Source: Nostoc sp. UCD121
Lineage (GTDB): Bacteria > Cyanobacteriota > Cyanobacteriia > Cyanobacteriales > Nostocaceae
Assembly: GCF_014222285.1 (NCBI RefSeq)
Contig: NZ_JACKZS010000009.1
Span: 19,893-83,892, forward strand
Direction: 5' to 3'
DNA: 64,000 nt
Numbering within the stretch: the first letter of the stretch is position 1; each line of letters opens with the position of its first letter. The position numbers were made by a program, and so were the translations under genes. This document shows, in pieces, positions 1 through 9,887 of the stretch. The notes beneath the pieces are model-generated. The model saw only the letters and a list, made by a program, of their open reading frames with translations, searched no databases and was not told where the DNA came from.

Positions 1-780
1 TGCATTCGCCATTTGATCGGCTCGTAAGAGCAGATTTTCTAACAATCTCTCTGCGACTGTCATCCATACTTTGAAGCCTCCTTTCAATCCCAGCTTTTTC
101 CAATTAATTGCCCTTGTCATCACAGAGCGAAATAAGTTTTGCACTTCTTCTAAAACTAGAGGAATAAAGCGCAAGGACAAGGTTAAAGTTAAAGCAATTT
201 CTGTGACAGGCAATTTGAAGCGTCGTAGGGGTTGCATTAAGCTTTCTATGCCAGATGTGATTTCTTCTGGTGCAGTTGTTAGCAGATAGAGGTTGGTGCT
301 ATAAATTACGGTAAATATAATTGTACTCAGCCGTACTGCCAAATCCAAGGAGCGGCGAGTTACTTTGACTGGGCCTTTCTGCAATAGCACATAGTTGTAT
401 TTTTTGTTATTACTTGCTTGCTCTGGAACAATATTCTTGGAGACTGCTTGCGGGGTTAATATTCGTTCATTAGCTGGCAGGCGTGGTTGATAATCTACAC
501 CCATTCCATCAGGACTGATGGCTCCGATCGCTAAGACAAAAAACGATAGCATTAATAGCCAGCCCATTTGTTGCTGCCATACTCGCCGGGGAATCCTAGC
601 AATCAAGGTGGCAATAATCAACAGTACTACCAGCAGCACCCGCCAAAAGTTGTTAGCTAAAACATAGCTTGTTAAAAAGCTCATCAACCAGGCGAACTTG
701 ACTCGCGGATCGATTTTATGCAGCCAAGTTTGGGGTTGTTCTAAATAAAGTCCAAGTGGCAGCGATCGCAATAAATCCAT
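1..780 (-). CDS. ECF transporter T component (EcfT/CbiQ family), 3' end cut by window
   Basis: Membrane subunit that couples ATPases to a substrate-binding S component in energy-coupling-factor vitamin or metal importers. The reading frame starts with ATG at 780 and is still open at base 1, giving at least 259 residues. It has the CbiQ layout: an N-terminal DPRVKF segment, several hydrophobic helices (about residues 30-85 and 130-150), and a cytoplasmic SLRFIPLVLEE segment near residue 205 that normally contacts the ATPases. About 40 residues in the middle (95-130) are polar and variable. The gene lies 177 bp downstream of der on the same strand. No S or A component is visible, so the substrate cannot be named. 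Confidence 0.8.
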   Translation of the reverse strand, partial: MDLLRSLPLGLYLEQPQTWLHKIDPRVKFAWLMSFLTSYVLANNFWRVLLVVLLIIATLIARIPRRVWQQQMGWLLMLSFFVLAIGAISPDGMGVDYQPRLPANERILTPQAVSKNIVPEQASNNKKYNYVLLQKGPVKVTRRSLDLAVRLSTIIFTVIYSTNLYLLTTAPEEITSGIESLMQPLRRFKLPVTEIALTLTLSLRFIPLVLEEVQNLFRSVMTRAINWKKLGLKGGFKVWMTVAERLLENLLLRADQMANA

Positions 781-850
781 TTTAGAGTTAAGAGTTAAAA
801 GTAAGGAGTTAGGAGTAAGGAGTTAGGAGTTTTGACTTAAACTCATAACT
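780..850. repeat. Short tandem repeats (GAGTTAG/AGGAGT type)
   Basis: Degenerate copies of GTTAGGAGT and GTAAGGAGT-like words fill the gap between the T-component gene and der. Such heptamer-like tracts are characteristic intergenic repeats of Nostoc-type genomes. Similar tracts recur at 4010-4040, 5660-5742, 6480-6505, 8644-8750, 9800-9860, 20704-20758, 38750-38785 and 55450-55487. Confidence 0.6.
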
Positions 851-933
851 TTCTATCTTCTGCCGCTATCAAACTCTAGTCGATAGGGTTGTATAGTTAG
901 CAAGCAATTTTGACTTTAACTCATAACTCTTGT

Positions 934-957
934 ACAGACGCGATTCATCGCGTCTGT
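934..957 (-). terminator. Perfect hairpin at the 3' end of der
   Basis: ACAGACGCGAT and ATCGCGTCTGT form an 11-bp stem with a two-base loop, ending on the der stop codon. Related palindromes (GAGACGCGATnnATCGCGTCTC type) lie near 48210 and 51837, so this is also a dispersed repeat. There is no strong T-run, so a role in RNA 3'-end stability is as likely as termination. Confidence 0.45.
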
Positions 958-2327
958 TAACTTAATTTGACGCGAGTTGCTCTATTAACATTACCAATTT
1001 CGGCATCACGGACTTTTTTACTGCGCCACAGTAAAATAATTGGCGTGCCTTTAAATCCTAGCTGTTGACGGAATTGACGTTCAATGTACCGCCGATAGTT
1101 GTCATTGAAGCGTTTGGAATCATTGACAAATAGTGCGATCGTTGGTGGTTGGCTACTTACTTGTGTACCATAATAAATCTTGCCCTGACGACCACCACGG
1201 GATGCTGGCGGTGAATGCCAGCTAACGGCATCTGTCAAGACTTCGTTAATAACTGATGTGCTGACACGCCGTTTGTGTGATTCAGCCGCCGTTTTCACCA
1301 ACTCTAGAATTTTTTCTACCCGTTGCCCTGACAAAGCACTCACAAAAATTGTTTCTGCCCATTCGGTAAAATGTAACCGTGATTGCAGAGTTTTTTCGTA
1401 GTCGTAGATTGTGTAAGAGTCTTTTTCGACAGCATCCCACTTATTAACGACGATGATGCAAGCTCGACCTTCTTCGATAATCCGCCCAGCTAATTTTTGG
1501 TCTTGCTCTGTGACTCCATCTACAGCATCTAGTACTAATAAAACCACGTCAGCGCGACGAATCGCTTTGAAAGCACGGTTAATACTAAAGAATTCTGTAC
1601 CGTATTCTATGTGTTTCTTTTTGCGAATGCCGGCGGTGTCAATTAAGCGGTAGGTTTGTCCCTCTCGTTCAATGACGGTATCAATAGCATCGCGGGTTGT
1701 GCCGGAAATTGGGCTGACAATTGCCCTTTCTTCGCCGACAAAAGAATTGAGTAAGCTCGATTTGCCCACATTTGGGCGACCCACAATTGCTACTTTGATT
1801 TCATTAGTTTCTGGGATGTCTTCAACAGCAGGTATGTGATTAACTAACTCGTCGAGTAACTCTCCTGTGCCACTACCATGAATTGCGGAGATGGGGTATG
1901 GTTCGCCCAAACCCAATTCCCAAAACTCGGCAGCTTGCATTAAGCCTTGGTCAGGAGATTCACATTTATTTACAGTTAGTAGCACAGGTACGCGTTGTTG
2001 ACGCATCCATTCGGCAATTTCTTGGTCTGCCGATGTGGGACCTGTTTGGCCATCTACGACAAAAATTGCGGCGCAGGCTTCTGCCAGGGCTGTCATTGCC
2101 TGCTGGCGAATCAGTGGTAGAAATTCGGTATCATCATTAAAGACTAATCCACCAGTGTCTACGACTAAAAATTCGCGACCATTCCAGAAAGCTGGCATGT
2201 AAGTGCGATCGCGTGTCACTCCCGGTTCATCATGGACAATCGCCGTTTGTTCCCCGGCGAGTCGATTAACCAGGGTGGATTTGCCCACATTTGGGCGTCC
2301 GATAATTGCAACAATTGGCAGTGCCAT
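957..2327 (-). CDS. der: Ribosome-biogenesis GTPase Der (EngA)
   Basis: Essential double GTPase that binds the 50S subunit during assembly. Its 456 residues contain two complete G domains in tandem followed by a KH-like C-terminal domain. Domain 1 has GRPNVGKST near residue 11, DTGG near 58 and an NKCE G4 motif. Domain 2 has GRPNVGKSS near residue 183, DTAG near 230 and a canonical NKWD. The C-terminal part (about 355-450) is the KH-like domain and ends in a basic tail. Length and order match the family. ATG at 2327 is used. The CbiQ-like gene follows on the same strand. Confidence 0.97.
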   Translation of the reverse strand: MALPIVAIIGRPNVGKSTLVNRLAGEQTAIVHDEPGVTRDRTYMPAFWNGREFLVVDTGGLVFNDDTEFLPLIRQQAMTALAEACAAIFVVDGQTGPTSADQEIAEWMRQQRVPVLLTVNKCESPDQGLMQAAEFWELGLGEPYPISAIHGSGTGELLDELVNHIPAVEDIPETNEIKVAIVGRPNVGKSSLLNSFVGEERAIVSPISGTTRDAIDTVIEREGQTYRLIDTAGIRKKKHIEYGTEFFSINRAFKAIRRADVVLLVLDAVDGVTEQDQKLAGRIIEEGRACIIVVNKWDAVEKDSYTIYDYEKTLQSRLHFTEWAETIFVSALSGQRVEKILELVKTAAESHKRRVSTSVINEVLTDAVSWHSPPASRGGRQGKIYYGTQVSSQPPTIALFVNDSKRFNDNYRRYIERQFRQQLGFKGTPIILLWRSKKVRDAEIGNVNRATRVKLS

Positions 2328-2438
2328 AAAACCAGGGTAAGTGAGAGACGTAGTATATCATGTACTTACATTTTACTCACTTTAAGTTTTAATTTAATTT
2401 TCCCATAATCTGAAGCGATGCCAAAGAAACCTCTCCCT

Positions 2439-2503
2439 GGTTTTACTACGTAAAACCGTCCCTCTCCGAGACGGAGAGGGAAAAGCTTGAATTTTAGTTC
2501 AAG
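2439..2503. repeat. Three-hairpin dispersed element, copy 1
   Basis: Three adjacent stems: GGTTTTAC/GTAAAACC (2439-2457), CCCTCTCCG/CGGAGAGGG (2460-2480) and CTTGAA/TTCAAG (2486-2503). An inverted copy with the same last two stems lies at 60361-60398. It occupies the 335-bp gap between der and the M50 peptidase. Confidence 0.6.
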
Positions 2504-2540
2504 ACAGGGCGAGGTTGCTCAAATTCACATTAGTTTAAAA

Positions 2541-2565
2541 AATAAAAAAGGTAGGAAATCCTACC
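2541..2565 (-). terminator. Rho-independent terminator of the M50 peptidase gene
   Basis: Read on the minus strand, GGTAGGA-TT-TCCTACC is followed at once by TTTTTTATTTTTT. This is the classic stem plus U-run, about 100 bp past the stop of the gene at 2663-3859. Confidence 0.75.
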
Positions 2566-2662
2566 TCTTACCCAAAAAAAGCATTTTGTAACCAAATACC
2601 AAATTCAATATCACACAAGCTTTTGACAAATCTATTGCAAAACTATGACGAGGATATGACGT

Positions 2663-3859
2663 TTAATTTGCAATTGACTTCGCTATTACTCCCAGTTGCA
2701 ATCCAGGCGGATAGCTACCTTCTTCTTTTATCCGCTTGATTTCTGCGTCTGTGAGCCGCAAATTTAACTTTTGTGCCAATGTTCGCACAATATCACCTCG
2801 GTCAATTACACCAGCTACAGCACCAGCAGGAGAAAGTACAGTAATTCGAGGTAACTGCTCATTTTCCAGCTTGTTAATGACCTCAGCTATGGTCGTTGCT
2901 TCAGCAACAGTGGGTATTTCTGTTAGGGGATGCACAATGCTGTGTAAGGTTTGGGTTTCCCATTCACTCCTTTGGGTTAGACGAAAATCGTCAATGGAAA
3001 CCAAACCTCGGTAACGTCCATCAGAAGCAGCAAAATAAACTTGTGAAGGAGCGGTTTCCAACAAGTATAAATCGGCAAAGGAGCGCAGTGTCTGGTCAGC
3101 ATCGATAACCCGAAAGTCACGAGTCATCGCATCAGCCGCCACCACTTTAAGTAGGCTTTCCTGCAACGTAGTCATGTTGTCGTATGTGTTAGCGTTGCGG
3201 ACAGCAAACCAACCTAACAGCGCAATCCACAAACCAAGTGCTAACTCCCTTGTCAAAAAATCTACAACAAATCCTAAAGCGATCGCACCATAACCCAAAA
3301 TTTGCCCAGCCCTAGCAGCCCAGTGTACGGCTTGAAAACGATTACCTGTTATTTGCCATAGTGCTGCTTTTAACACTTGCCCTCCATCTAGAGGTAAACC
3401 AGGAATCATGTTAAATAGTGCTACCACCAAGTTAATTCTCGCCAAATCTCCAACCATGATACTGAGTGGACTAGTATCAGGGATTACAAAAACTCCCAGA
3501 CTGAGCAGGAAAAATAGTATGATACTCACCAATGGCCCAGCGATCGCTACTTGAAAGGCTTTGAAAGGAGTTTTAGATTCTTCTTCAATAGCAGCAATCC
3601 CGCCAAACAGAAACAGAGTAATTGAATTAACTTTAATACCTTGCGATCGGGCTACCAAGCTGTGACCCAACTCATGTAGCAACACCGAACCAAATAGCAG
3701 CAGTGCCATAACTATTCCAGCACTCCAAGCTATAGCAGTCCCCCATTCCTGGTAAGCTACCCCAAAGTTAAGGGTTGCCAACCCTAAAATCACAAACCAT
3801 AACGGGTCTAAAAACAGGGGAATTCCAAATAAAGACCCAATTTTCCAATTTGTTTGCAT
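2663..3859 (-). CDS. Site-2-protease-like M50 metallopeptidase with CBS domains
   Basis: Integral-membrane zinc protease of the rhomboid-independent S2P/SpoIVFB type, which cuts substrates within the membrane. In 398 residues there are about six hydrophobic helices. The zinc motif HELGH is at residues 62-66, and the second catalytic motif, NMIPGLPLDGG, lies near residue 155. A pair of CBS domains occupies about 245-375, suggesting control by an adenine nucleotide. Length and domain order fit the cyanobacterial S2P family with C-terminal CBS domains. It is a single-gene unit, divergent from nothing nearby. Substrate unknown. Confidence 0.9.
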   Translation of the reverse strand: MQTNWKIGSLFGIPLFLDPLWFVILGLATLNFGVAYQEWGTAIAWSAGIVMALLLFGSVLLHELGHSLVARSQGIKVNSITLFLFGGIAAIEEESKTPFKAFQVAIAGPLVSIILFFLLSLGVFVIPDTSPLSIMVGDLARINLVVALFNMIPGLPLDGGQVLKAALWQITGNRFQAVHWAARAGQILGYGAIALGFVVDFLTRELALGLWIALLGWFAVRNANTYDNMTTLQESLLKVVAADAMTRDFRVIDADQTLRSFADLYLLETAPSQVYFAASDGRYRGLVSIDDFRLTQRSEWETQTLHSIVHPLTEIPTVAEATTIAEVINKLENEQLPRITVLSPAGAVAGVIDRGDIVRTLAQKLNLRLTDAEIKRIKEEGSYPPGLQLGVIAKSIAN

Positions 3860-4117
3860 TACATTGTCCTAAAACTAGATATCGCCAGTAGTTCCTATAC
3901 AGCAATACTTGCGTATATATCTGAGCATCAATTTGGTAGTGCCGAGTTCCAAAATGCTCTTATTTCTAGAATAGACAATTAATGCCTGTGAGCAAAACCC
4001 TAAAATTGGGAATTGGGAATTGGGAATTGGGAATTGGGTTGTTCTCCTGATCTCCCTGCCCCTTGCTCACCATGTCCGCTTTTTGAGTATGTTATGTGGA
4101 AAAAATATAAATTTAAT

Positions 4118-4396
4118 TTAGATAATGCCGAGATTACTCAATCCTAAGACGGTACCAGTGCCGATCAGGTGGCCGGCGCTCATCGCGGCGAGGAATGTAG
4201 CAGCACTGGGATTATTGAACAGCGACGGAAAGGGCAAAGGCATCTTAGGCCCAACGTGAGGATAGCGAATTGTCCGAGGAATAATCAAAAGACATAATAG
4301 ACAAGCGCCAGTAATAATTCCAGCTTCAGTCAAGTTCCATCCTGTGCCAGTTTTGGGTAAAGTGGCTTGGGCTGCTAATAAAATTGATGACATCAT
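4118..4396 (-). CDS. psaK: Photosystem I subunit PsaK, copy 1
   Basis: Small PSI subunit at the outer edge of the complex, with two transmembrane helices. It is involved in trimer-periphery and antenna interactions. The start chosen is the ATG-ATG at 4396, which has GGAG eight bases upstream and aligns with the start of copy 2. A longer frame to 4465 adds residues unlike PsaK. The 92 residues begin [12 protein letters not shown], have helix 1 at about 26-42, a conserved HVGPKMPLP loop, and helix 2 ending in GLSNLGII. The second copy lies 265 bp upstream on the same strand. Two differently regulated psaK genes are known in other cyanobacteria. Confidence 0.93.
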   Translation of the reverse strand: MMSSILLAAQATLPKTGTGWNLTEAGIITGACLLCLLIIPRTIRYPHVGPKMPLPFPSLFNNPSAATFLAAMSAGHLIGTGTVLGLSNLGII

Positions 4397-4661
4397 AGTT
4401 CTTTCTCCTGCATTAATTAACTCAATAAGCCTTACAGAGGGGATTAATCCCGTCTCTAAAGCCATATAAATCCTCCTCTGATCAAGCAGTTGGATCGTCC
4501 CTCAAGGGGAAGGTTAATGCCTCCCCCCTTAGTTAGGCTTACTACACGGAGGCTAACTGGCTGATGCTTATGAGTTACCTTGCTGGAGAAAGAACTAAAA
4601 TCGTTTTCAGGAATTTTGTATTGATCGCAGCGTTACAAGCAACGCCGCGATCGTCGCAAAA

Positions 4662-4916
4662 CTACAGACGACCGATGTTAGTCAGTCCTAAAACGATACC
4701 AACGCCAACAATATGACCAAAAGCCATCGCTGCAACGAATGTTGGAATACTAATCGGCAGGATGGGGAACTTGGGGCCAACTAGCGGTTTTTCGATCCTA
4801 GTACTTAGTAGAACCATTACTAAGCTGCTGATGCTGATGATGATGCCGACTGTAGGATTCCACGCAGGTGTTGCGGGAACAGTTGCCTGGGCTGCTAGTA
4901 AAATAGATGAAATCAA
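4662..4916 (-). CDS. psaK: Photosystem I subunit PsaK, copy 2 (TTG start)
   Basis: Second PsaK-type subunit, 84 residues, two membrane helices with the conserved LVGPKFP loop between them and the [17 protein letters not shown]-terminal helix. The start codon is TTG at 4916, preceded by GGAG eight bases upstream. It aligns position for position with the ATG of copy 1 (both continue [11 protein letters not shown]). The two proteins differ clearly in the first helix, so they are old paralogues and not a fresh duplication. Copy 1 follows in the same direction, so co-transcription is possible. Confidence 0.92.
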   Translation of the reverse strand: MISSILLAAQATVPATPAWNPTVGIIISISSLVMVLLSTRIEKPLVGPKFPILPISIPTFVAAMAFGHIVGVGIVLGLTNIGRL

Positions 4917-5027
4917 GCTTTTGTCTCCTAAAATGTAGACCTACAAAATTATAAAATTACCAAGGCACAAAAGTTTTTCGGATAGTTTAGACTTTCTTGA
5001 TGATTATTGTAAATCTATTAAATATTC

Positions 5028-5660
5028 ATGCGCGTTAAAATTTGCGGCATTACTCAACCACAGCAGTCTCTAGCGATCGCTTCTCTGGGCGCAACAGCAC
5101 TAGGATTTATTTGTGTACCAAACTCCCCTCGCTACGTGACTACATCCCAAATTCGGGCAGCCGTGGCAGAACTCCCAGCAAATATTGACACAATTGGAGT
5201 TTTTGCCAACGCTAGTATTCTTGAAATCAGCCAGATAGTTGTTGATTCTGGGTTGACGGGGGTTCAGTTACACGGGGATGAGTTACCAGATTTTTGCTAC
5301 CAATTACGCCAAGCTTTACCAAATGTAGAAATTATTAAAGCACTTAGAATTCGTAGTCTTGAGCATCTGGGCACGGCGGCTGATTACACAAAATACGTAG
5401 ATACTTTACTACTGGATGCCTATCATCCCGAACAACTTGGTGGTACAGGTAAAACCTTAGATTGGAAAATATTAGAGCAATTTAACCCCAATTGCCCTTG
5501 GTTTTTAGCTGGGGGATTAACAGCAGATAATATTCTGGAAGCTTTAAGTCAGGTTAATCCCAGTGGTGTTGATTTATCTAGTGGTGTAGAACGCGCACCT
5601 GGAGATAAGGATTTAGATAAAGTAACCAAGTTGTTTGAGAAATTGGGGAATAGGGAATAA
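5028..5660 (+). CDS. trpF: Phosphoribosylanthranilate isomerase
   Basis: Converts phosphoribosyl-anthranilate to CdRP in tryptophan biosynthesis. It is a 210-residue TIM barrel. The catalytic Cys is in KICGIT at residue 6 and the general acid Asp in the [15 protein letters not shown] segment near residue 125. The phosphate-binding GGLT loop is near 163, followed by VDLSSGVE near 184. Length is normal for a monofunctional TrpF. ATG at 5028 opens the frame just after a short AT-rich leader and is divergent from psaK copy 2. No other trp gene is nearby, as is usual in cyanobacteria. Confidence 0.96.
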   Translation: MRVKICGITQPQQSLAIASLGATALGFICVPNSPRYVTTSQIRAAVAELPANIDTIGVFANASILEISQIVVDSGLTGVQLHGDELPDFCYQLRQALPNVEIIKALRIRSLEHLGTAADYTKYVDTLLLDAYHPEQLGGTGKTLDWKILEQFNPNCPWFLAGGLTADNILEALSQVNPSGVDLSSGVERAPGDKDLDKVTKLFEKLGNRE

Positions 5661-5744
5661 GGAGCAGGGAGAAGGGGAGCAGGGGGAGCAGGGGAAGCAA
5701 GAAAATGGAATAACATAATACCCCCATTCCCCATTCCCCATTCC

Positions 5745-6452
5745 TTAAAAGAACGCTGGTTGATGGCGAATCAAGTTAAAAAATTCTTCGCGGGTTTTAT
5801 GCTCTTCTTGGAACACGCCAACCATTGCGCTAGTGACAGTCCAAGAACCTGGTTTTTGTACGCCTCGCATTACCATACACATGTGGCTAGCTTCCATCAC
5901 AACGGCTACGCCTCGAGGTTCTAGAATGGTCTGGATTGCTTCAGCAATTTGGCGGGTTAACCTCTCCTGGACTTGCAAGCGACGGGAATACATCTCAACA
6001 ATGCGGGCCAGTTTGCTCAGTCCTACAACTTTTTGGTTGGGGATATAAGCAACGTGCGCTCTACCCATAAATGGCAGCATGTGGTGTTCGCACAGACTAA
6101 AGAAATTAATATCTCGGACTAGTACCATCTCGTTATGCCCTTCATCAAAGATGGCATCGTTAACTAGTTCTTCAAGGGATTGGTTGTAGCCACTGGTAAG
6201 AAACCGCATTGCCTCGGCCACTCGCTTTGGTGTTTTGAGGAGTCCTTCGCGTTCAGGATCTTCGCCAACGCCCAATATTATTTTCCGCACTGCATCCTTC
6301 ATTTCCTCTATATGTTCCTCTTTTGGCGGGAACACATCAGCTTGTCGCCCGTTATTCGTATTGCGATCGGGTCTAGGAGTTATGGCTTCTGCCAAGTCAG
6401 GAATCAGAGGCGATTGAGAGTAATTGGAACCGTTGGAACTAGCGATAGTCAT
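5745..6452 (-). CDS. folE: GTP cyclohydrolase I
   Basis: Makes 7,8-dihydroneopterin triphosphate from GTP, the entry to folate and tetrahydropterin synthesis. In 235 residues the first ~45 are a variable, proline-rich extension. The conserved core then follows, with zinc ligands in CEHHMLPF (near residue 124) and [14 protein letters not shown] (near 195), plus the [19 protein letters not shown] helix. It lies in the order ado-aar-accA-SDR-folE, an arrangement recalled from other cyanobacteria. ATG at 6452. Confidence 0.96.
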   Translation of the reverse strand: MTIASSNGSNYSQSPLIPDLAEAITPRPDRNTNNGRQADVFPPKEEHIEEMKDAVRKIILGVGEDPEREGLLKTPKRVAEAMRFLTSGYNQSLEELVNDAIFDEGHNEMVLVRDINFFSLCEHHMLPFMGRAHVAYIPNQKVVGLSKLARIVEMYSRRLQVQERLTRQIAEAIQTILEPRGVAVVMEASHMCMVMRGVQKPGSWTVTSAMVGVFQEEHKTREEFFNLIRHQPAFF

Positions 6453-6544
6453 GATTCAGTCTTGGTTATGTTTTGAAAGTTGGTCATTAGTCATTAGTCA
6501 TTAGTACATTGGTTATTTGCAAAGGACTGATGACAAAGGAGAAA

Positions 6545-7270
6545 TTAAAGTGCGCCAGCACTGGGCATCAGGGTCAATTCGTCTATAACTGCCTGTTGTG
6601 GTAACAGAACTGTGTGGAGAATTGACTGAGCCACTATTTCTGGGGTTAACATCTTAGAACGGTCTAAGTTGACATGGACTGTTTCTGTGTCCCAAAGTTC
6701 GGTATTGACTGCGCCAGGAGAGATAGCTGTGACACGAATGCCGTGGGTGCGTTCTTCTTGTGCGAGGGTTTGAGAGAGGGCAATCAAACCAGCTTTGCTG
6801 ACGCTGTATGCTCCCCAACCGGGAAACGGTTGTTTGGCGGCAATTGAAGCGACGTTGATAATTGTGCCCGTGCCCCGATCGCGCATTGAAGGTAAAATTC
6901 CTAAAATGCACTGAAACACGCTGGTAAGATTCAAGTCAATTACCTGCTGCCAGTCTTCTAAGGGGGTTTCGCTCAAATTGCCTGTATAGGCGATGCCGGC
7001 ATTATTTACCAGAATGTCTATATCGCCAAAGTCAAGGGCGAGCGCTTGGATATTTTCTTTGACTTCGGAGAGCCGCGCTAAGTCTACAGCGTAAGCTTTC
7101 GCTTCCACCCCAGTATGCTCGACTGCTTCTCTTACCGCCTCCAACTTATCCAAAGAACGGCTAACTAAGGCGACATCTATTCCCGCTTTCGCAAAGGCTA
7201 AAGCCGTTGCTTTCCCAATTCCACTACTTGCCCCTGTAATTAGGGCGCGTCGTTTTTGCTCAACACTCAT
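6545..7270 (-). CDS. Short-chain dehydrogenase/reductase (SDR)
   Basis: NAD(P)-dependent oxidoreductase of the classical SDR fold, 241 residues from the ATG at 7270. That ATG has GGGAG six bases upstream. A TTG further upstream at 7300 would add ten unlikely residues. Cofactor motif TGASSGIGKA is near residue 12, the NNAG motif near 88, and the catalytic Y-x-x-x-K in YSVSK near 154, with the active-site Ser in VASIAAK before it. The gene sits between folE and accA next to the alkane genes, an association seen in other cyanobacteria. The true substrate is unknown; a role in fatty-acyl metabolism is only inferred. Confidence 0.9.
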   Translation of the reverse strand: MSVEQKRRALITGASSGIGKATALAFAKAGIDVALVSRSLDKLEAVREAVEHTGVEAKAYAVDLARLSEVKENIQALALDFGDIDILVNNAGIAYTGNLSETPLEDWQQVIDLNLTSVFQCILGILPSMRDRGTGTIINVASIAAKQPFPGWGAYSVSKAGLIALSQTLAQEERTHGIRVTAISPGAVNTELWDTETVHVNLDRSKMLTPEIVAQSILHTVLLPQQAVIDELTLMPSAGAL

Positions 7271-7499
7271 GGTGTCTCCCAATTTTTTGGCAGTTCCCAA
7301 AGCCTATTACCACCCAATTATTCACACTTCTTGGTTTGGATAGATTAAAGGAACCTAAAAATTTGATGATTTCAATTAAGCAACTGCTATGATTCAGTGC
7401 AATAGTAGGCGTATTGTGGGTTTCAACAGTGAAGACAACAAATTATTGCCTGGAAAACCACGCCGGACACTGAAATTAAATTACTTAATAACACAAAAG

Positions 7500-7580
7500 C
7501 TACTCAATCAAATTGAGTAGGTTTACCAAACATACAAATGCCTATGGCTAGATTGTTAAAAATCTTTAAGCACATAGGCA
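7500..7580 (-). terminator. Two hairpins downstream of accA
   Basis: CTACTCAAT/ATTGAGTAG (7500-7520) and GCCTATG/CATAGGC (7541-7580) lie in the 354-bp gap after the accA stop. On the minus strand the first is followed by CTTTTGTGTT, a weak U-run. They suggest that accA transcripts end here and that the SDR gene has its own promoter. Confidence 0.45.
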
Positions 7581-7624
7581 ATTATAGCATTTCTGCTTTA
7601 TTAATCAATCATTATGCAGTGCCG

Positions 7625-8605
7625 TTAGTGGGCAACTTCTGTAAAAACACCAATTTTGCGGAATTTTTCATAACGCAGTTGGCGGCGTTCTGGAGCGGTT
7701 AAACGATTGAGTTCGTCCAAATTTTCTAGCAGAACTTGCTTGAGAGTGGTAGCAGCTTTTAAAGGATCGGAATGAGCGCCACCAGTGGGTTCAGGCAGTA
7801 TTTGGTCGATAATTCCCAATTTTTTCAGGTCGTGGGAAATAATTTTCAGAGCCACGGCGGCTTGGGGAGCCTTGCCAGCATCTTTCCACAAAATGGCGGC
7901 GCAGGCTTCGGGAGTGGCGACGGTATAAACGGAGTGTTCAAACATGAGTAGGCGATCGCCTACGCCAATACCGAGTGCGCCACCGGAACCACCTTCACCA
8001 ATGACTGTGCAGATAATTGGCACATCTAAGCAGAACATTTCCCGTAAGTTGTAAGCGATCGCTTCTCCTTGACCTTGGTGTTCTGCTTCTACCCCAGACC
8101 AAGCTCCCGGCGTGTCAATAAAAGTTAGTATCGGCATACTAAATTTATTGGCATGTTCCATTAACCGCATCGCCTTGCGGTAGCCGCCAGGATAAGGCAT
8201 TCCAAAGTTACGGGCAATATTGTCTTTGGTATCACGACCTTTTTGATGACCCAACATCACCACAGGTTGCCCACTAAGACGACCAACACCACCAACTAAA
8301 GCCGGATCGTCACCACCGCAGCGATCGCCATGCAATTCCATCCATTCATCACTAATAGCCTGAATGTAATCGAGAGTACTGGGGCGACGCGGATGACGAG
8401 CGACTTGTAATCGCTGGGAAGGCGATAGACTAGTAAAAATTTCCTCACGTAGTTGCATGGCGCGTGCTTCTAGTTGACGAATTTGACCAGAAACATCGAC
8501 ACCATTTTCTTCTGCAAGTTGCCGAATTTGATCGATTCGGGTTGCAAGTTCTGCTAGGGGCTTTTCAAAATCTAACAGTAGCGGTTTACGCTCGGTAGTT
8601 GCCAT
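7625..8605 (-). CDS. accA: Acetyl-CoA carboxylase carboxyltransferase, alpha subunit
   Basis: Alpha half of the carboxyltransferase that moves CO2 from biotin to acetyl-CoA, the first step of fatty-acid synthesis. The start taken is ATG at 8605 ([17 protein letters not shown], 326 residues); a TTG at 8620 is less likely. A helical N-terminal region is followed by the crotonase-like core, with [19 protein letters not shown] near residue 122 and [19 protein letters not shown] near 200. Length is normal. It is followed upstream by aar and ado on the same strand, so carboxylation and alkane formation are physically linked. Confidence 0.97.
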   Translation of the reverse strand: MATTERKPLLLDFEKPLAELATRIDQIRQLAEENGVDVSGQIRQLEARAMQLREEIFTSLSPSQRLQVARHPRRPSTLDYIQAISDEWMELHGDRCGGDDPALVGGVGRLSGQPVVMLGHQKGRDTKDNIARNFGMPYPGGYRKAMRLMEHANKFSMPILTFIDTPGAWSGVEAEHQGQGEAIAYNLREMFCLDVPIICTVIGEGGSGGALGIGVGDRLLMFEHSVYTVATPEACAAILWKDAGKAPQAAVALKIISHDLKKLGIIDQILPEPTGGAHSDPLKAATTLKQVLLENLDELNRLTAPERRQLRYEKFRKIGVFTEVAH

Positions 8606-8643
8606 CGTAGGGTTTATCAATTACGAGTTATAAGTTATCTATC

Positions 8644-8746
8644 CTTTGCCTTTTGTCCTTTGTCCTTTGTCCTTTGTCCTTTGTCCTTTGCAAATAACAA
8701 ATGACCAATGACTAATGACCAAGGACAAATGACTAATGACCAATGA
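8644..8746. repeat. Heptamer tandem repeats (TCCTTTG and ATGACTA families)
   Basis: Six copies of a TCCTTTG unit at about 8645-8690 are followed by AATGACCAATGACTA-type units up to the end of aar. These are typical short tandem repeats of Nostoc genomes, between accA and aar. Confidence 0.75.
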
Positions 8747-9766
8747 CTAAACCAACAACGGTCTAAATCCATGTTTTACTGACACCCGGCCAATCTGCTC
8801 CATTTTATCTACGGTAATCTGATTCCGTCCCCACGAAAAGTTCGTGTATAACTTCTCAAATTCCAGCAGCATTGATTCGGCAAAACAGGCAAACAATTGA
8901 CGGGCTGGCACGTCCATATTGACTATTTTCATAATTTTCCAGTCAATATCCAGGGAATGCTCTACAATTCCACCATTTAACACGTGTACGCCAGGATATT
9001 GAATTTTTGTCGCTAAGTTTTTAGGATAGCCACCATCAATCAACAAACAGGGTTGTTTCAAAGTGGTAGGGTCAACTTCCATGCCTCTGGGCATACTAGC
9101 AACCCAAACTACAACATCGGCTTGGGGTAGCGCTTCTGTCAAACTCATGATTTTACCCCGCCCCAGTTCGCCTTGCAACTCTTTGAGACGTTCTTGATCG
9201 CGGGCGATTAGCAGGAGTTCTTGGACATCTGTTCTCGCATCTAGCCAGCGTGTAACGGCACTACCAATATCCCCAGTTGCTCCACATACCGCAACAGTCG
9301 CGTTTGATAGATTAATTCCCAGTTGTTTGGATGCTTCTTCCACCTGCTTACAAATAATGTAGGCAGTATGCGTGTTTCCTGTGGTGAAGCGTTCAAACTC
9401 TAGTTTGATATTGCGGACTTGGCTAAACTGCTCTAACTTAAAGTTTTCAAAAATAATCGAGGAAAATCCGCCTAAAGCTGTGATGTTAATGCCGTGCTTC
9501 TGTGCATGGGCCATGGCGTTGAGGATTTTCCGTGTTGCGGCTTTGATGCGGCGACTAGCTAGCATTTCCGGCAAAAAGCAAGATTCTACATACCTTCCTT
9601 CAATTTGTTGCCCAGTTACACTGGTGACAATAATAGTATCGACAATTTGCGGCGGGGCGCTGCACCAAAAGTCTAGCCCTTGATCGGCATATTCTGGGTA
9701 TCCCAATTCTTGGGCTACCGCTTGAGCGTGTTCTAAACTAGTCAGATGTCCAATTAGACCAAACAT
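8747..9766 (-). CDS. aar: Long-chain acyl-ACP reductase (aldehyde-forming)
   Basis: Reduces fatty acyl-ACP (or acyl-CoA) to fatty aldehyde with NADPH, the first step of cyanobacterial alkane synthesis. The 339 residues begin [14 protein letters not shown]. They contain a Rossmann motif, [12 protein letters not shown], near residue 158 and the conserved cysteine in [11 protein letters not shown] near residue 294. The C-terminus, VKHGFRPL, is also typical. Length and N-terminus agree with the characterised family. Its partner ado lies 121 bp upstream on the same strand and accA downstream. Confidence 0.96.
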   Translation of the reverse strand: MFGLIGHLTSLEHAQAVAQELGYPEYADQGLDFWCSAPPQIVDTIIVTSVTGQQIEGRYVESCFLPEMLASRRIKAATRKILNAMAHAQKHGINITALGGFSSIIFENFKLEQFSQVRNIKLEFERFTTGNTHTAYIICKQVEEASKQLGINLSNATVAVCGATGDIGSAVTRWLDARTDVQELLLIARDQERLKELQGELGRGKIMSLTEALPQADVVVWVASMPRGMEVDPTTLKQPCLLIDGGYPKNLATKIQYPGVHVLNGGIVEHSLDIDWKIMKIVNMDVPARQLFACFAESMLLEFEKLYTNFSWGRNQITVDKMEQIGRVSVKHGFRPLLV

Positions 9767-9887
9767 GTAGTGATTATTAGGCTTATGCTATCTTGAGCGC
9801 GGGGGATTAGGAGTTAGGACTTGGGAATTAGGAGTTAGGAATTAGGAGTTAGGAGTACGGCTCATAATTTCTCACTCCTAACTAGCT

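Noticed and set aside
71..289. 72-codon plus-strand ORF at the window start
   Set aside because: It is antisense to the EcfT-type gene and has no coding character of its own.
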